A DNA stretch of 64,000 nt. It comes from Rhodococcus sp. OK302 (GTDB lineage Bacteria > Actinomycetota > Actinomycetes > Mycobacteriales > Mycobacteriaceae). The position numbers and the translations under genes are program-made. Each line of letters opens with the position of its first letter. Within the stretch, counting starts at the first letter, position 1. The stretch spans positions 710,596 to 774,595 of the forward strand of contig NZ_NPJZ01000002.1 of NCBI RefSeq assembly GCF_002245895.1, written 5' to 3'. Shown piece by piece: positions 43,103 to 52,234 of this stretch. The notes under the pieces were generated by a model. It ran no database searches. It saw only the letters and a program-made list of their open reading frames with translations, and was not told where the DNA came from.

Positions 43103-43120
43103 TTAACGGCAGCCGTAATG
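43103..43120 (+). promoter_or_regulatory. Direct-repeat site D (DTAAYG-N6-DTAAYG)
   Basis: TTAACGGCAGCCGTAATG repeats the half-site with 12-bp period, about 60 bp upstream of the monooxygenase start at 43180. It indicates a separate promoter for the downstream gene set. Confidence 0.55.
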
Positions 43121-43179
43121 CCCTAAGGCGCAAGCTGTTACCAGCTCAATCAGTGCACAACACGACGGAAGGATCCACG

Positions 43180-44364
43180 ATGCAGACCAGCCCAGCAGGG
43201 ACGGTGACACGATCGACCGACACCCATGGTGTCCCGCTCGGAATTGCGGATCCGGTGGAACGCGCTCGATTCGTGGCCCCCGCCATACGAGCGGCAGCCG
43301 CCGAGGTCGAGTCGAACGGCACGATGACCGACGACGTTGTCAACCTACTCACCGAAGCCGAGCTGTTCTGGTTGCTCGCGCCTACCGAGGTCGGCGGCGG
43401 CGGCGCAGAAATTACGCAGGCGCTTGCCGTTACCGAAGAGATCAGCGCAGCAGACGGCTCGATCGGTTGGAGCCTGATGGCCAACATGTCGGTGACCGGC
43501 TTCAGCGGTGGGCATTGCGCGGAGACCGCAGTGGACACGCTATTCCGCGGGTCCGAAAAGGCAATCATTGCAGGCATGTTCGCTCCGATGGGTAAGGTCA
43601 CCGAAGTCGAGGGTGGCTACAGGGCCGGTGGTCGATACCAGTTCGGCAGTGGTACAGGCCATGCGAGTTGGATCGGCGGCGGCGCCCGGACCGGTGCGAA
43701 CAACGAGATCGAGTTGATCTTCATGGTCCCTCGGGAGCAGGTCGAATTCCTCGGAAACTGGGACGTGCTCGGTTTGGTCGGCACCGGCAGTTACGACTAC
43801 GAGATTCCCCAGCAGTTCGTCTCGACGGACTTCACGGTCCAGCGCACAGGCGCAAAGCCCTTGCGCGGCCAGTCTACCCAGCATCTCGGATTGCAGATCA
43901 TGGGATCGTCGGGACATGCAGGCGTAGCGTTGGGCATCGCGCGACGCGCATTCGGCGAACTTCACGGCATCCTGGCTGCCGGCAAGAGTCGACCCGGAGT
44001 GCTTCCCATCATCGAACAGCAACTCTTTCAGCATGATTTCGCAGTCATGGAAGGCAAATTGGCCTCCGCGCGAGCATTCTGCTTCGATGTCTTCGACGCC
44101 GCACAGCAGAGCGTCAATGCCGGCAACGAAGTATCGGACCTCGAGTACCAGAGGGTTCGACAGGCGTCGACCTTCGTAACCGGCGTGGCGCGTGAAGCAG
44201 TAGAATTCGCCTACGCGTGGTCGGGAAGTAAGGGTCTACGCGGCCCCAACGCCCTCGCACGGTGCGTGCGCGACATCCACGGCGCCACACAGCACGTCTA
44301 CGTGGACCCGACGACGATGGTTTCGGCTGCGCCTTCGGTCTTCGCTTCGTACGCCGAGCACTGA
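43180..44364 (+). CDS. Acyl-CoA-dehydrogenase-fold flavin monooxygenase (HsaA/DszC-like)
   Basis: A 394-residue protein of the acyl-CoA dehydrogenase superfamily but of the C-terminal type found in two-component monooxygenases (HsaA, HpaH, DszC). LAPTEVGGGGAE near the start and GSIGWSLMANMS are typical of that group; the EGT glutamate of dehydrogenases is absent. It would use reduced flavin and oxygen, probably supplied by the flavin reductase at 33261. A dehydrogenase role cannot be excluded. ATG 43180 follows GAAGGA; site D lies just upstream. It heads the run of genes to 53499. Confidence 0.86.
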   Translation: MQTSPAGTVTRSTDTHGVPLGIADPVERARFVAPAIRAAAAEVESNGTMTDDVVNLLTEAELFWLLAPTEVGGGGAEITQALAVTEEISAADGSIGWSLMANMSVTGFSGGHCAETAVDTLFRGSEKAIIAGMFAPMGKVTEVEGGYRAGGRYQFGSGTGHASWIGGGARTGANNEIELIFMVPREQVEFLGNWDVLGLVGTGSYDYEIPQQFVSTDFTVQRTGAKPLRGQSTQHLGLQIMGSSGHAGVALGIARRAFGELHGILAAGKSRPGVLPIIEQQLFQHDFAVMEGKLASARAFCFDVFDAAQQSVNAGNEVSDLEYQRVRQASTFVTGVAREAVEFAYAWSGSKGLRGPNALARCVRDIHGATQHVYVDPTTMVSAAPSVFASYAEH

Positions 44365-44369
44365 TCGGG

Positions 44370-45590
44370 ATGGCTGTGACCGAGGCGGGACGTTCACTGC
44401 GCGGCAAGGTCGCCATCGCCGGGATCGGCGCCAGTGATTACTTTCGGCACGGAGGTTCATCCGAATCCGAGTTCTCGATGGTATTGCGCGCGATCATTGC
44501 CGCAGCGGAGGATGCCGGGATAGAAATCGGCGAGATCGACGGGTTCGTTGCGTATTCGAATGACGGCAGCAACCCAGTCCGATTGGCGACGGCGCTCGGA
44601 ATTCGCGAATTGCGGCTTGGTGGTATGCAGTTCGGCGGAGGCGGCGGAGGTTCCGCCGGTCACGTCGCGATCGGTGCCGCGGCGATCGCGGCCGGCCTAG
44701 CAGACTGTGTCATCGCGTTTCGCGGCTGTCGTCAGGGTGAGGTCGGACGGTTTGGTCGAGGCGTCGGATACAGCGGCAGCGGCGGCGGTCCGGAGGTGTC
44801 CGGATACGACCTCGGTGGTGCTGCCATGGGACCTTATGGGGCTTTCGCTGCGCCACATAAATATGCGTTGAAAGCCAAACGAATGTTGGCCCAGTACGGC
44901 GTCGGTCAATCCACGATGCGAGCTGTGGCGATGGCGGCTTACCATCACGCACAGTCGAATCCAGCTGCGGTGATGAAGAATCGCACGCTGACATCGGAGC
45001 AATACGATCAATCTCGGTGGATCGCGGAGCCGTACCACCTGTATGACTGCTGCCAGGAGAGCGATGCGGCAGCAGCAGTACTGCTTGTGTCTGCGGAGCG
45101 TGCACGAACGCTCCGGCAAGACCCCGTCTACATTCTGTCTGCGGGACAAAGTGGCGAATTCCGTTCCGGCGCAGGCGGAGAGAATGTTCCCGACTACGCA
45201 ACTGCCGGATATCGAAGTTTGATCGATCGACTGTACAAGGACGCAGGAATCTCTGTCGAGGCAATCGATTCATTCCAGGTGTACGACAACTTCACTGCCG
45301 GGGTCGTCATGGGACTGGTCGAATTGGGTGTCTGTGGATACGAAAATGCCGACGCGATTCTGACCTTGGAAAATCTGATCGCACCCAACGGATTTGCTCC
45401 GCTGAACACGAGCGGCGGCAATTTCGCGGAGGCTTACATTCTCGGAATGGGCCACCACCTCGAGGCAGTTCGCCAACTGCGCGGCACGTCCCCCAACCAG
45501 GTAGCGGGGGCCTCGGTGTCGGTCGCGATGGGCGGACCCATGACGTCGCTGACCAGTGGTGTGGTTTACGGGACGGAGGCAACACTGTGA
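44370..45590 (+). CDS. Thiolase-fold lipid-transfer/retro-aldolase-like protein (Ltp type)
   Basis: A 406-residue thiolase-superfamily protein. The fold is clear from VAIAGIGASDYFRHG, FQVYDNFTAG and NTSGGNFAEAYILGMGH, but the nucleophilic cysteine region reads GGGGGGSAGHVA, so the catalytic cysteine of true thiolases is missing. Proteins of this sort (Ltp2 type) pair with DUF35 proteins and cleave aldol adducts of steroid side chains. The next gene is indeed a DUF35 protein, overlapping by four bases. The likely reaction is retro-aldol cleavage of a branched beta-hydroxyacyl-CoA. Start ATG 44370, six bases after the preceding stop. Confidence 0.87.
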   Translation: MAVTEAGRSLRGKVAIAGIGASDYFRHGGSSESEFSMVLRAIIAAAEDAGIEIGEIDGFVAYSNDGSNPVRLATALGIRELRLGGMQFGGGGGGSAGHVAIGAAAIAAGLADCVIAFRGCRQGEVGRFGRGVGYSGSGGGPEVSGYDLGGAAMGPYGAFAAPHKYALKAKRMLAQYGVGQSTMRAVAMAAYHHAQSNPAAVMKNRTLTSEQYDQSRWIAEPYHLYDCCQESDAAAAVLLVSAERARTLRQDPVYILSAGQSGEFRSGAGGENVPDYATAGYRSLIDRLYKDAGISVEAIDSFQVYDNFTAGVVMGLVELGVCGYENADAILTLENLIAPNGFAPLNTSGGNFAEAYILGMGHHLEAVRQLRGTSPNQVAGASVSVAMGGPMTSLTSGVVYGTEATL

Positions 45591-46063
45591 TCGGACAAAG
45601 CAATGTGAACAAGCTTGGGGAAACTCCGGTCCCACAGGTTTTCGGAATTCCGGTGCCGCTCCCGACCGGGCTGGATCGCCGTTATCACGAAGGGCTGGTG
45701 GCGCATGAGCTAGTCCTGCAGCGGTGTCAATGCGGCGGATGGCAGTGGCCGCCCGAGGTGATCTGTTACCGCTGCAGGCGATTTGACGTGGGTTGGTCCA
45801 CCACGGAACCCTCCGGAACGATTTTCACCTGGACGAAGGTCTGGCATGCAGCACACGAAGCGCTCGACACCGCCGTGCCGTACATCATCGTGGTCGTAGA
45901 ACTGGAGAGCGCCGGCGGCTCTCGGCTGGTGGGCAATCTCTTGGTCGACGACGTCGAGACCATCGACATCGAGCTGGGAGCACCGGTACGTGGTGAGTTC
46001 GTCGACCATTGCGTCGACGGCAAGAACTACACCTTGTTGCAGTGGCGACTTGTCGGTAACTGA
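45587..46063 (+). CDS. Zinc-ribbon OB-fold DUF35 protein
   Basis: A 158-residue protein with an N-terminal zinc ribbon, QRCQCGG and VICYRC giving four cysteines, and a C-terminal OB fold (GTIFTWTKVWHAA, VGNLLVDDVETIDI). DUF35 proteins bind acyl-CoA and form complexes with thiolase-like Ltp proteins or with MaoC-type hydratases. Its GTG start lies within the last codons of the thiolase-like gene, implying a fixed 1:1 complex. It should complete the retro-aldolase. Confidence 0.92.
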   Translation: MIGQSNVNKLGETPVPQVFGIPVPLPTGLDRRYHEGLVAHELVLQRCQCGGWQWPPEVICYRCRRFDVGWSTTEPSGTIFTWTKVWHAAHEALDTAVPYIIVVVELESAGGSRLVGNLLVDDVETIDIELGAPVRGEFVDHCVDGKNYTLLQWRLVGN

Positions 46064-46132
46064 TCGGACCAGAGAACAAGCAAGACGATATGCCGGTCGG
46101 CACACAGTCGGCAGGCCGAGGAGAGGCGGAAT

Positions 46133-47335
46133 GTGGTGACCGGAACAAACGGACCCTTGTCAGGGATCAAAGTAGTTGAATTGGCCCAATGGGTGTTCGT
46201 GCCGAGTGCCGCGGCGATTCTGGCTGAACTGGGCGCTGACGTGATCCGGATCGAACATCCGAAACACGGAGATCCGTACCATGCCTTGACGACGGCGGGC
46301 GCGGCCAATTCAGCAGGTGCGCTCTCTGCTCGGTCCGCGCAGGCAAACCGAGGAAAACGCAGCATCGGAATAGACTTGGGCGCGCCGGGTGGGCGAGACG
46401 TCGCGTACTCGCTCATCCGTGAGGCTGACGTGTTCATGACAAGTTTGCGCGTCGGCGCATTGGTCAAACATGGTATGTCGCAGCAAGATTTGGCAGAAAT
46501 CAATCCGCGGCTGGTGTACGCCCGCGGTGACGCCTTCGGTCCAGCGGGCGCAGACAGCGACAAACCCGGGTACGACATCACTGCATTCTGGGCGAGGGGA
46601 GGCGTCGGCGAACTAGTGACCGAACCGGACGCGCCACAATTAGCTCGGCAGCCACCGTCATTCGGAGATCGAATTGCATCGGTCGGACTCGCAGCCGGTG
46701 TCATGGCCTCGTTGCTCGGTCTCGAACGTGGCTGCGAACCGCAGCCTGTCGGTGCATCGCTGATTGGTGCGGCCGCATGGGTGACCGCCAGCGAAATTGT
46801 CTCGGGCGGTCCGGCCAAAGGCCCCGGTCAGCGGGTGGCGATGCCGCCGCTGACAGGTTCCTATCGTTGTGCCGATGGCAAGTGGATCATGTTGAACCTC
46901 ATGCAATCCGAGCGATTCTGGGACGATTTCTGCAAATGCATCGGAGCGCCCGAGTTGCGCAGCGACGAACGATTCTTCAATGTGCAGGGACGAGACGGAA
47001 ACGGCGCAGAACTCCGCCTCGAGCTCGAAGCAGTGCTTGGTCGTTGCACCCGCGACGAGTGGAGTGCGGCCCTCGCCGACTTCGACGGTCCGTGGGCGCC
47101 GGTTCAAGACGTGTCCGAACTGGCCAGTGATCCACAAATGGAAGCAAATGGATTCGTATGTCCGGTCGAAGGCAGTGACATGCGGTTGGTTCGTTCACCG
47201 TTCACTGTTGGTGTCCCACAACGTATTCTGCCGCGCGGACCGGAGCTGGGCGAGCATACCGAGGAACTACTGCTGGAATCGGGTTGCAGTTGGGACCAGA
47301 TAGTGCGGTTGAAGGATGCCGGCGTTATCACGTGA
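46133..47335 (+). CDS. Class III CoA-transferase (CaiB/BaiF family)
   Basis: A 400-residue family III CoA-transferase in the usual domain order. IKVVELAQWVFVPSAAAILA and LGADVIRIEHPKHGDPY form the N-terminal Rossmann part, and the likely catalytic aspartate is in PSFGDRIASVGLAAGV. A small domain follows (GSYRCADGKWIMLNLMQ) and the chain returns to the first domain. GTG 46133 follows GAGGAGAGG. One of three class III transferases in module 3. It would transfer CoA to or from a pathway acid, or act as a racemase of an alpha-methyl acyl-CoA. Confidence 0.92.
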   Translation: MVTGTNGPLSGIKVVELAQWVFVPSAAAILAELGADVIRIEHPKHGDPYHALTTAGAANSAGALSARSAQANRGKRSIGIDLGAPGGRDVAYSLIREADVFMTSLRVGALVKHGMSQQDLAEINPRLVYARGDAFGPAGADSDKPGYDITAFWARGGVGELVTEPDAPQLARQPPSFGDRIASVGLAAGVMASLLGLERGCEPQPVGASLIGAAAWVTASEIVSGGPAKGPGQRVAMPPLTGSYRCADGKWIMLNLMQSERFWDDFCKCIGAPELRSDERFFNVQGRDGNGAELRLELEAVLGRCTRDEWSAALADFDGPWAPVQDVSELASDPQMEANGFVCPVEGSDMRLVRSPFTVGVPQRILPRGPELGEHTEELLLESGCSWDQIVRLKDAGVIT

Positions 47336-47389
47336 CCGCCTCGGTCTTGTCCAACATCTATATCTATCAACGTGGAAGGAGGATCGATC

Positions 47390-48940
47390 ATGGCCCTGTC
47401 GAACTTGGGAGACGATCTCGAAAAGAAAAGTGGTGGCAGGTCCCTCGGTCTGAAATCGTGGGATCTCACGCTCAGTCGCGCGGAAGTCGTAGAGGAAATC
47501 GAGCGCACCGCCTCGCGACTGCGTGCCGAGTGCGAATGCGGCACGCGGGTGGTGTCGGTTCTGGGAAAAAATTCCGGGCGAACGCTCATTACCTACCTTG
47601 CCACCATGCTCTCAGGCGCGGCGCTGGTGCCACTCAACGCGCACTTGCAAGCGTCAGAGATTGCACACATGATCCTCGAGTCCGAATCCGGACTGCTGAT
47701 CGTCGATCCCGTGCTTCTTGAGGTGGCACTGGCAGCCGCGCGCAATGCGCCCGATGTACGGGTTGTGTCCTGGACCGAGGTATCGGGAGTCGGGTACATA
47801 ACGCTGAACGAATGGCTTGACGGCCCGTCGGTTGCAGAGCAGTCGACGGTGCGGGTCTCGCCACCCATCCTGTTCAGCTCCGGCACCACCGGACGCCCGA
47901 AGCGCACACTCATGCCGAGAACTATTTTCCCGCGCGGTGCCACCCTTGCCGAGTACCGCACGTGGGCCGCAGGCAATCGCTTCGTCGGCCAGGGTCCGCA
48001 TCTGGTGTCCGGACCGCTCAATCACTCCGGGCCGATCCAAGCGACAGCACTGTTGGCTTCCGGTGTGCCGGTGCATATTCCGCGCCGATTCGATCCGACC
48101 GAAATTCTCGAGACAATCGAAGCCGAACGCATCGCGAGCACATTGATGGTACCGACGCATTTCGTTCGATTGCTGCGAGCGCAGTCCGAGTCGAGCAGAG
48201 AATACGACGTGAGCTCGATGCGCCTGGTAACCCAGACCGGCGCCGGCTGCCCGGAAGAGACAAAGCGGCAGATGATCGATTGGTGGGGAGAGATCTTCTT
48301 CGAAACGTACGGAGGTACCGAGTCCGGCGGCGTATGTGCAATCACGTCGGCCGAGTGGCTCGACCGTCCGAACTCCGTAGGACGCCCGGTGCCCGGGGTA
48401 CGGGTGCTGGTCATCGATGACACCGGCGCTGAGGTACCCACCGGAGCGGAAGGGCGCCTTTACTTCGAGAATGCGACGGGCTTCGGTATCGAGTACGAGG
48501 ATGCACCGGAGCTTACGGCGGCAGCGCACCTTCGACCTGGCGTATTCACCCTCGGCGAGATCGGCCGCGTCGACAATGACGGATACGTGTATCTCACCGA
48601 TCGTGACAGCGACAAGATCGTGTCGGGCGGCGTGAATATCTACCCGGCCGAGGCTGAACGCGTATTGGCAGAGCATCCGGCAGTCGTCGATGTCGCCGTG
48701 ATCGGTATCGACAACGACGAGATGGGCGAAGAAGCACTCGCCCTTGTAGTTCCGGCCGCTGACAGGCTCCCGTCTGCCGACCTTGCGTCGGAACTCGTCA
48801 GCTTCTGCCGTACGGAGCTGTCGGCGGTCAAGACCCCGCGGCAGGTTCGGTTCGTCGAAGCGATCGAAAGGACTGCGATGGGCAAGCTCAATCGGCGGGA
48901 GTTGCGTCGAGCCTTCGTTGCAACCAAGGAATTGGCATGA
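47390..48940 (+). CDS. Acyl-CoA synthetase (AMP-forming)
   Basis: A second adenylate-forming ligase, 516 residues. Motifs are LFSSGTTGRPKRT, ETYGGTESG, FTLGEIGRVDNDG, DRDSDKIVSGGVNIYPAEAE and the C-terminal catalytic lysine in TAMGKLNRRE. In the first motif arginine follows the usual lysine, a mild departure. ATG 47390 with AAGGAGG is preferred to the in-frame GTG 47372. It is coupled through ATGA to the next CoA-transferase. It probably activates a different acid from the synthetase at 40427. Confidence 0.94.
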   Translation: MALSNLGDDLEKKSGGRSLGLKSWDLTLSRAEVVEEIERTASRLRAECECGTRVVSVLGKNSGRTLITYLATMLSGAALVPLNAHLQASEIAHMILESESGLLIVDPVLLEVALAAARNAPDVRVVSWTEVSGVGYITLNEWLDGPSVAEQSTVRVSPPILFSSGTTGRPKRTLMPRTIFPRGATLAEYRTWAAGNRFVGQGPHLVSGPLNHSGPIQATALLASGVPVHIPRRFDPTEILETIEAERIASTLMVPTHFVRLLRAQSESSREYDVSSMRLVTQTGAGCPEETKRQMIDWWGEIFFETYGGTESGGVCAITSAEWLDRPNSVGRPVPGVRVLVIDDTGAEVPTGAEGRLYFENATGFGIEYEDAPELTAAAHLRPGVFTLGEIGRVDNDGYVYLTDRDSDKIVSGGVNIYPAEAERVLAEHPAVVDVAVIGIDNDEMGEEALALVVPAADRLPSADLASELVSFCRTELSAVKTPRQVRFVEAIERTAMGKLNRRELRRAFVATKELA

Positions 48941-50169
48941 CGGGCCCGCTGTCCGGCTTCACCGTGATCGACCTGACGCGCGCATTGTCGGGGCCCTACG
49001 CGACTCTGCTGCTCGGCGGACTCGGCGCAACGGTGATCAAGATCGAGGAACCTTCTGCCGGGGATGTCGCTCGTGGAAATGTTCCGTATCTGGGCCGAGA
49101 CGGGATCAATCGTCTGCGGCACCACAGTGACGATTTGTCGATTCCGTTCCTCGAGCGCTGCCGAGGAAAGCTCGGAGTTACGCTGAACCTGAAGCATCCT
49201 GATGCGATAGAGGTCTTCGACGACTTGATCCGGGAGGCCGACATCGTGGTCGAAAACTTCAGCGCCGGTACGGCAGACCGTCTCGGTATCGGATACGACC
49301 ATGCTCGTTCGATAAACCCGCGCATCGTCTACACATCGATCAACGGATTCGGGAGTGACGCGGCTGCCGACACCGGCAAGGCGTATGACCTGACGATCCA
49401 AGCCCTTTCGGGGCTCGCGATGACATCCGGCCTGCAGGGAGACGACGCAGTTCGTGTCGGACTTCCGCTAGGCGACATGATGGCACCGCTGTTTGCAGTG
49501 GCCGGAACCCTCGCAGCCGTGCTCGAGGCCAAGACCTCCGGAATCGGTCAGCACGTGGATGTCTCGATGCTGGGGGCGCTTACCTCGATGGTCGCGGTGG
49601 AACCGTGGGGAGGTTACTCAGAGACGGGTATGTCGCCACGAACAGGGAACTATCTCAATCGGCTCGCTCCGTTCGGCATTTTTCAGGCCCTGGACGGTGA
49701 AGTAGCGATCTGCGCGGCAAACGACGGATTCTTCAAACGCCTTCCCGCGGCAATGGGTATGCCGGAGTTGTTGTCGGACAGCAGGTTTTCTGAACGCGCA
49801 CCGCGCGCGGCCAATGCCGAGGAAATACACCGCATCGTCGCAGAATGGGCCGCCGTACGTGGCGTCGACGAGATCGAGAAGTGCCTGTACGACGCGGATA
49901 TACCGGTTTCGAGAGTCCGAACACCTGAGGAAGCAGTGTGCGACCCTCATGTACTTGGTCGCGGCGAGACCGTCGCGCTCGCGCACCCGGACTACGGAGA
50001 AGCCGAAGGCTTGTACGGCAGCGGTATCCCGATCATCTTCTCTGAAACCCCCGCCGAATTCTCCGGCCCAGCACCACATCTCGGTCAACACAATGATCGC
50101 GTATACACGGAAATCCTCGGCTACGACGATGAACGCCTCGCATCGATGCGAGAGCGCGGACTTGTCTGA
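48937..50169 (+). CDS. Class III CoA-transferase (CaiB/BaiF family)
   Basis: A 410-residue class III CoA-transferase. FTVIDLTRALSGPYATLLLG begins the Rossmann part, GKAYDLTIQALSGLAMTSG leads to the catalytic aspartate expected in GLPLGDMMAPLFAVAG, and the small domain carries LDGEVAICAANDGFFKRL. The start overlaps the synthetase stop by four bases. A synthetase and a transferase in one coupled pair suggest that CoA is first loaded on an acid and then moved to or from another, or that the second protein epimerises the CoA ester. Confidence 0.92.
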   Translation: MTGPLSGFTVIDLTRALSGPYATLLLGGLGATVIKIEEPSAGDVARGNVPYLGRDGINRLRHHSDDLSIPFLERCRGKLGVTLNLKHPDAIEVFDDLIREADIVVENFSAGTADRLGIGYDHARSINPRIVYTSINGFGSDAAADTGKAYDLTIQALSGLAMTSGLQGDDAVRVGLPLGDMMAPLFAVAGTLAAVLEAKTSGIGQHVDVSMLGALTSMVAVEPWGGYSETGMSPRTGNYLNRLAPFGIFQALDGEVAICAANDGFFKRLPAAMGMPELLSDSRFSERAPRAANAEEIHRIVAEWAAVRGVDEIEKCLYDADIPVSRVRTPEEAVCDPHVLGRGETVALAHPDYGEAEGLYGSGIPIIFSETPAEFSGPAPHLGQHNDRVYTEILGYDDERLASMRERGLV

Positions 50170-50205
50170 GCACGTATTCGCATCCCAATCCTAAGGACAC
50201 CAATC

Positions 50206-51123
50206 ATGGACGATTACAAGTTCGTCAGCTACACCACCCTCGACGACGGTCGCGTCGTACGGATCATGCTGGACCGGCCAGAAGCGCGCAATGCCCAGAA
50301 TCGGCAACTCCTGGTGGAGTTGAACGAGGCGATGCTTCGAGCAGAGGCCGATGATTGCGTCCGCGTCGTCATTCTCGGCGGCACCGGCACGATGTTCTCC
50401 TCCGGACATGACCTGGGTTCGAAAATCCGTATCGCAGAACGCGAACCCGGTCCGGATCAGCACATCACCCACCAAACGAACGGCGGCAGCCGTGTCGGAG
50501 CCGAGCAGCGAATGCTGCAGGAATGGCACTATTTCTTCGAGAACACGCGTCGGTGGCGAAATCTTCGCAAAATCACAATCGCAGAGGTTCACGGCAAGGT
50601 GTACTCGGCAGCGCTGATGCTGATGTGGAGTTGCGATCTGATCGTCTCGGCCGAGGACACCACGTTCGCCGACGTTGTCGGCGCCCGCTTGGGTATGTGC
50701 GGAGTCGAGTATTTCGCGCATCCGTGGGAATTCGGATTGCGCAAGACGAAGGAATTGATGCTCACCGGTGATTCGATCGACGCGCGCGAAGCACATGCAC
50801 TGGGCATGATCTCCAAGCTATGGCCGCGGGAAGAGTTGGCGCACAACACCGAAGAGTTCGCCAAGCGAATCGCGAAGACACCGACCATGGCTTCCTTGCT
50901 GATCAAAGAGTCGGTGAACCAAACTCAGGACAACATGGGCTTCTACAACGCACTGAACGCGTGCTTCAGCCTGCACCAGATCAACCACTCGCATTGGGCG
51001 GAGGTGCACGACGACAAGGTTGCCCGTGCGCACGTTTCGGACGGGGTACCGGACTGGAAAGAAGCTGGGCCGGTGCTGCCGTCAGTAGTCGATCGGGTGG
51101 CTGCTCACCCTGAAGTGGTGTAG
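50206..51123 (+). CDS. Crotonase-family protein, atypical active site
   Basis: A 305-residue enoyl-CoA hydratase/isomerase-fold protein. The oxyanion loop TMFSSGHDLGSK is present, but neither standard glutamate is seen: the first site reads GKVYSAALMLMWSCD and the second DVVGARLGMCGVEYFAHP. The enzyme may therefore isomerise, hydrolyse or use other acids (aspartate and glutamate in that loop). AAGGA precedes the ATG. It lies between the CoA-transferase and the acyl-CoA dehydrogenase pair, so it probably handles their product. Confidence 0.88.
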   Translation: MDDYKFVSYTTLDDGRVVRIMLDRPEARNAQNRQLLVELNEAMLRAEADDCVRVVILGGTGTMFSSGHDLGSKIRIAEREPGPDQHITHQTNGGSRVGAEQRMLQEWHYFFENTRRWRNLRKITIAEVHGKVYSAALMLMWSCDLIVSAEDTTFADVVGARLGMCGVEYFAHPWEFGLRKTKELMLTGDSIDAREAHALGMISKLWPREELAHNTEEFAKRIAKTPTMASLLIKESVNQTQDNMGFYNALNACFSLHQINHSHWAEVHDDKVARAHVSDGVPDWKEAGPVLPSVVDRVAAHPEVV

Positions 51124-51127
51124 CACA

Positions 51128-52234
51128 GTGGACCTTGACCCAACGCCTGATCAGGCACTATTGCTAGAGTCGTCGGCACGACTTGTCGATGAGATGTTGC
51201 CGTTGGCTAAAGTGCGTGCAATTGCTGACGGGTCCTCGCTCGACCCCGGCTTCGTTTCGCGCGCAGCAGATCTGGGATGGTTCGCGATGCTCGTCGACGA
51301 AGGGTACGGCGGCGGAAGCGTATCCGGAGATCCGGTGGCCGACATTGCACTGATTGCGCGTTCGAGGGGTGCCCGTCTACTACCCGAACCGTTTACCGCC
51401 ACCAATACGGTTGCAGCACTTCTCGGGCACAGCGGATCGGACGAGCAACGGAGTTCTATGCTTCCCGTCCTGGCATCGGGTGAGGGTACTGCAGCAATCC
51501 CGGTGGCCGGAGACTCGCTGTGGGGAGGGACAACGCTGTCAGCGGAACCCGACGGTGAGGAACTGGTTTTGAGTGGGACTGTCGTTATCGACGATCCACG
51601 TGCACGGTGGCTGCTACTTACCATGTCGATCGACGGGAAAGATGTACAGACGCTGATCGAAGTCGATCCCGGTCTACAACGACGCGCATTGAACTGTCTC
51701 GATGTGACTCGGCGGTTGGAAGAGTTAACTCTCGACGGTGTACGAGTCCCTCGAAAGGTACTGATACACGGTGGCGTTGAGCACTCTCGTACGGTTGCGA
51801 GCGTGCTGACCGTGGCAGAATCGGTGGGGGCGATGGATCGCCTGTTCGATCTCACCAGACAATACGCGCTCGACCGCATCGCCTTCGGTCGTCCAATCGG
51901 ATCGTTTCAGGCGATCAAACACCTCTTAGCTGATGTCAGCCTGGTCGTAGAGTCCTCCAAGGCAGTCTTGGATGCTTCAGTTCGAGCACTGTCGGAGGGG
52001 CAAACTTACGCATCGGAGGTCAGCTCGATCGCCGCTACGTACGTAGGGGAGCGAGCAGCGCGGATGGCTCAGGATTGCCTTCAGGTGCACGGAGGGATCG
52101 GATTCGCCTGGGAACACGACTTGCATTTGTACTTACGCCGACTGACTGCGAACGCGGCATTGTTCGGAACTACTGATTTTCACCGTAGCCGGATCCTGCG
52201 TACGCACGCCGATGAGTTGCAGGAGGCACGGTGA
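51128..52234 (+). CDS. Acyl-CoA dehydrogenase, first subunit of a probable heteromer
   Basis: A 368-residue acyl-CoA dehydrogenase-fold protein. The N-terminal helical domain, middle barrel (GTAAIPVAGDSLWGG) and C-terminal helices (CLQVHGGIGFAWEHDLHLYL) are recognisable. The EGT region reads ALFGTTDFHRS, with no glutamate at the usual place. It overlaps the next dehydrogenase gene by four bases. In mycolic-acid bacteria such pairs (FadE28/FadE29 type) make alpha2-beta2 enzymes that act on short branched or steroid side chains. The GTG at 51128 lies four bases after the previous stop. Confidence 0.9.
   Translation: MDLDPTPDQALLLESSARLVDEMLPLAKVRAIADGSSLDPGFVSRAADLGWFAMLVDEGYGGGSVSGDPVADIALIARSRGARLLPEPFTATNTVAALLGHSGSDEQRSSMLPVLASGEGTAAIPVAGDSLWGGTTLSAEPDGEELVLSGTVVIDDPRARWLLLTMSIDGKDVQTLIEVDPGLQRRALNCLDVTRRLEELTLDGVRVPRKVLIHGGVEHSRTVASVLTVAESVGAMDRLFDLTRQYALDRIAFGRPIGSFQAIKHLLADVSLVVESSKAVLDASVRALSEGQTYASEVSSIAATYVGERAARMAQDCLQVHGGIGFAWEHDLHLYLRRLTANAALFGTTDFHRSRILRTHADELQEAR

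Noticed and set aside
47654..48676. Long minus-strand open frame opposite the acyl-CoA synthetase
   Set aside because: Antisense shadow; the synthetase motifs on the plus strand are complete and no ribosome site or family motif supports the minus frame.
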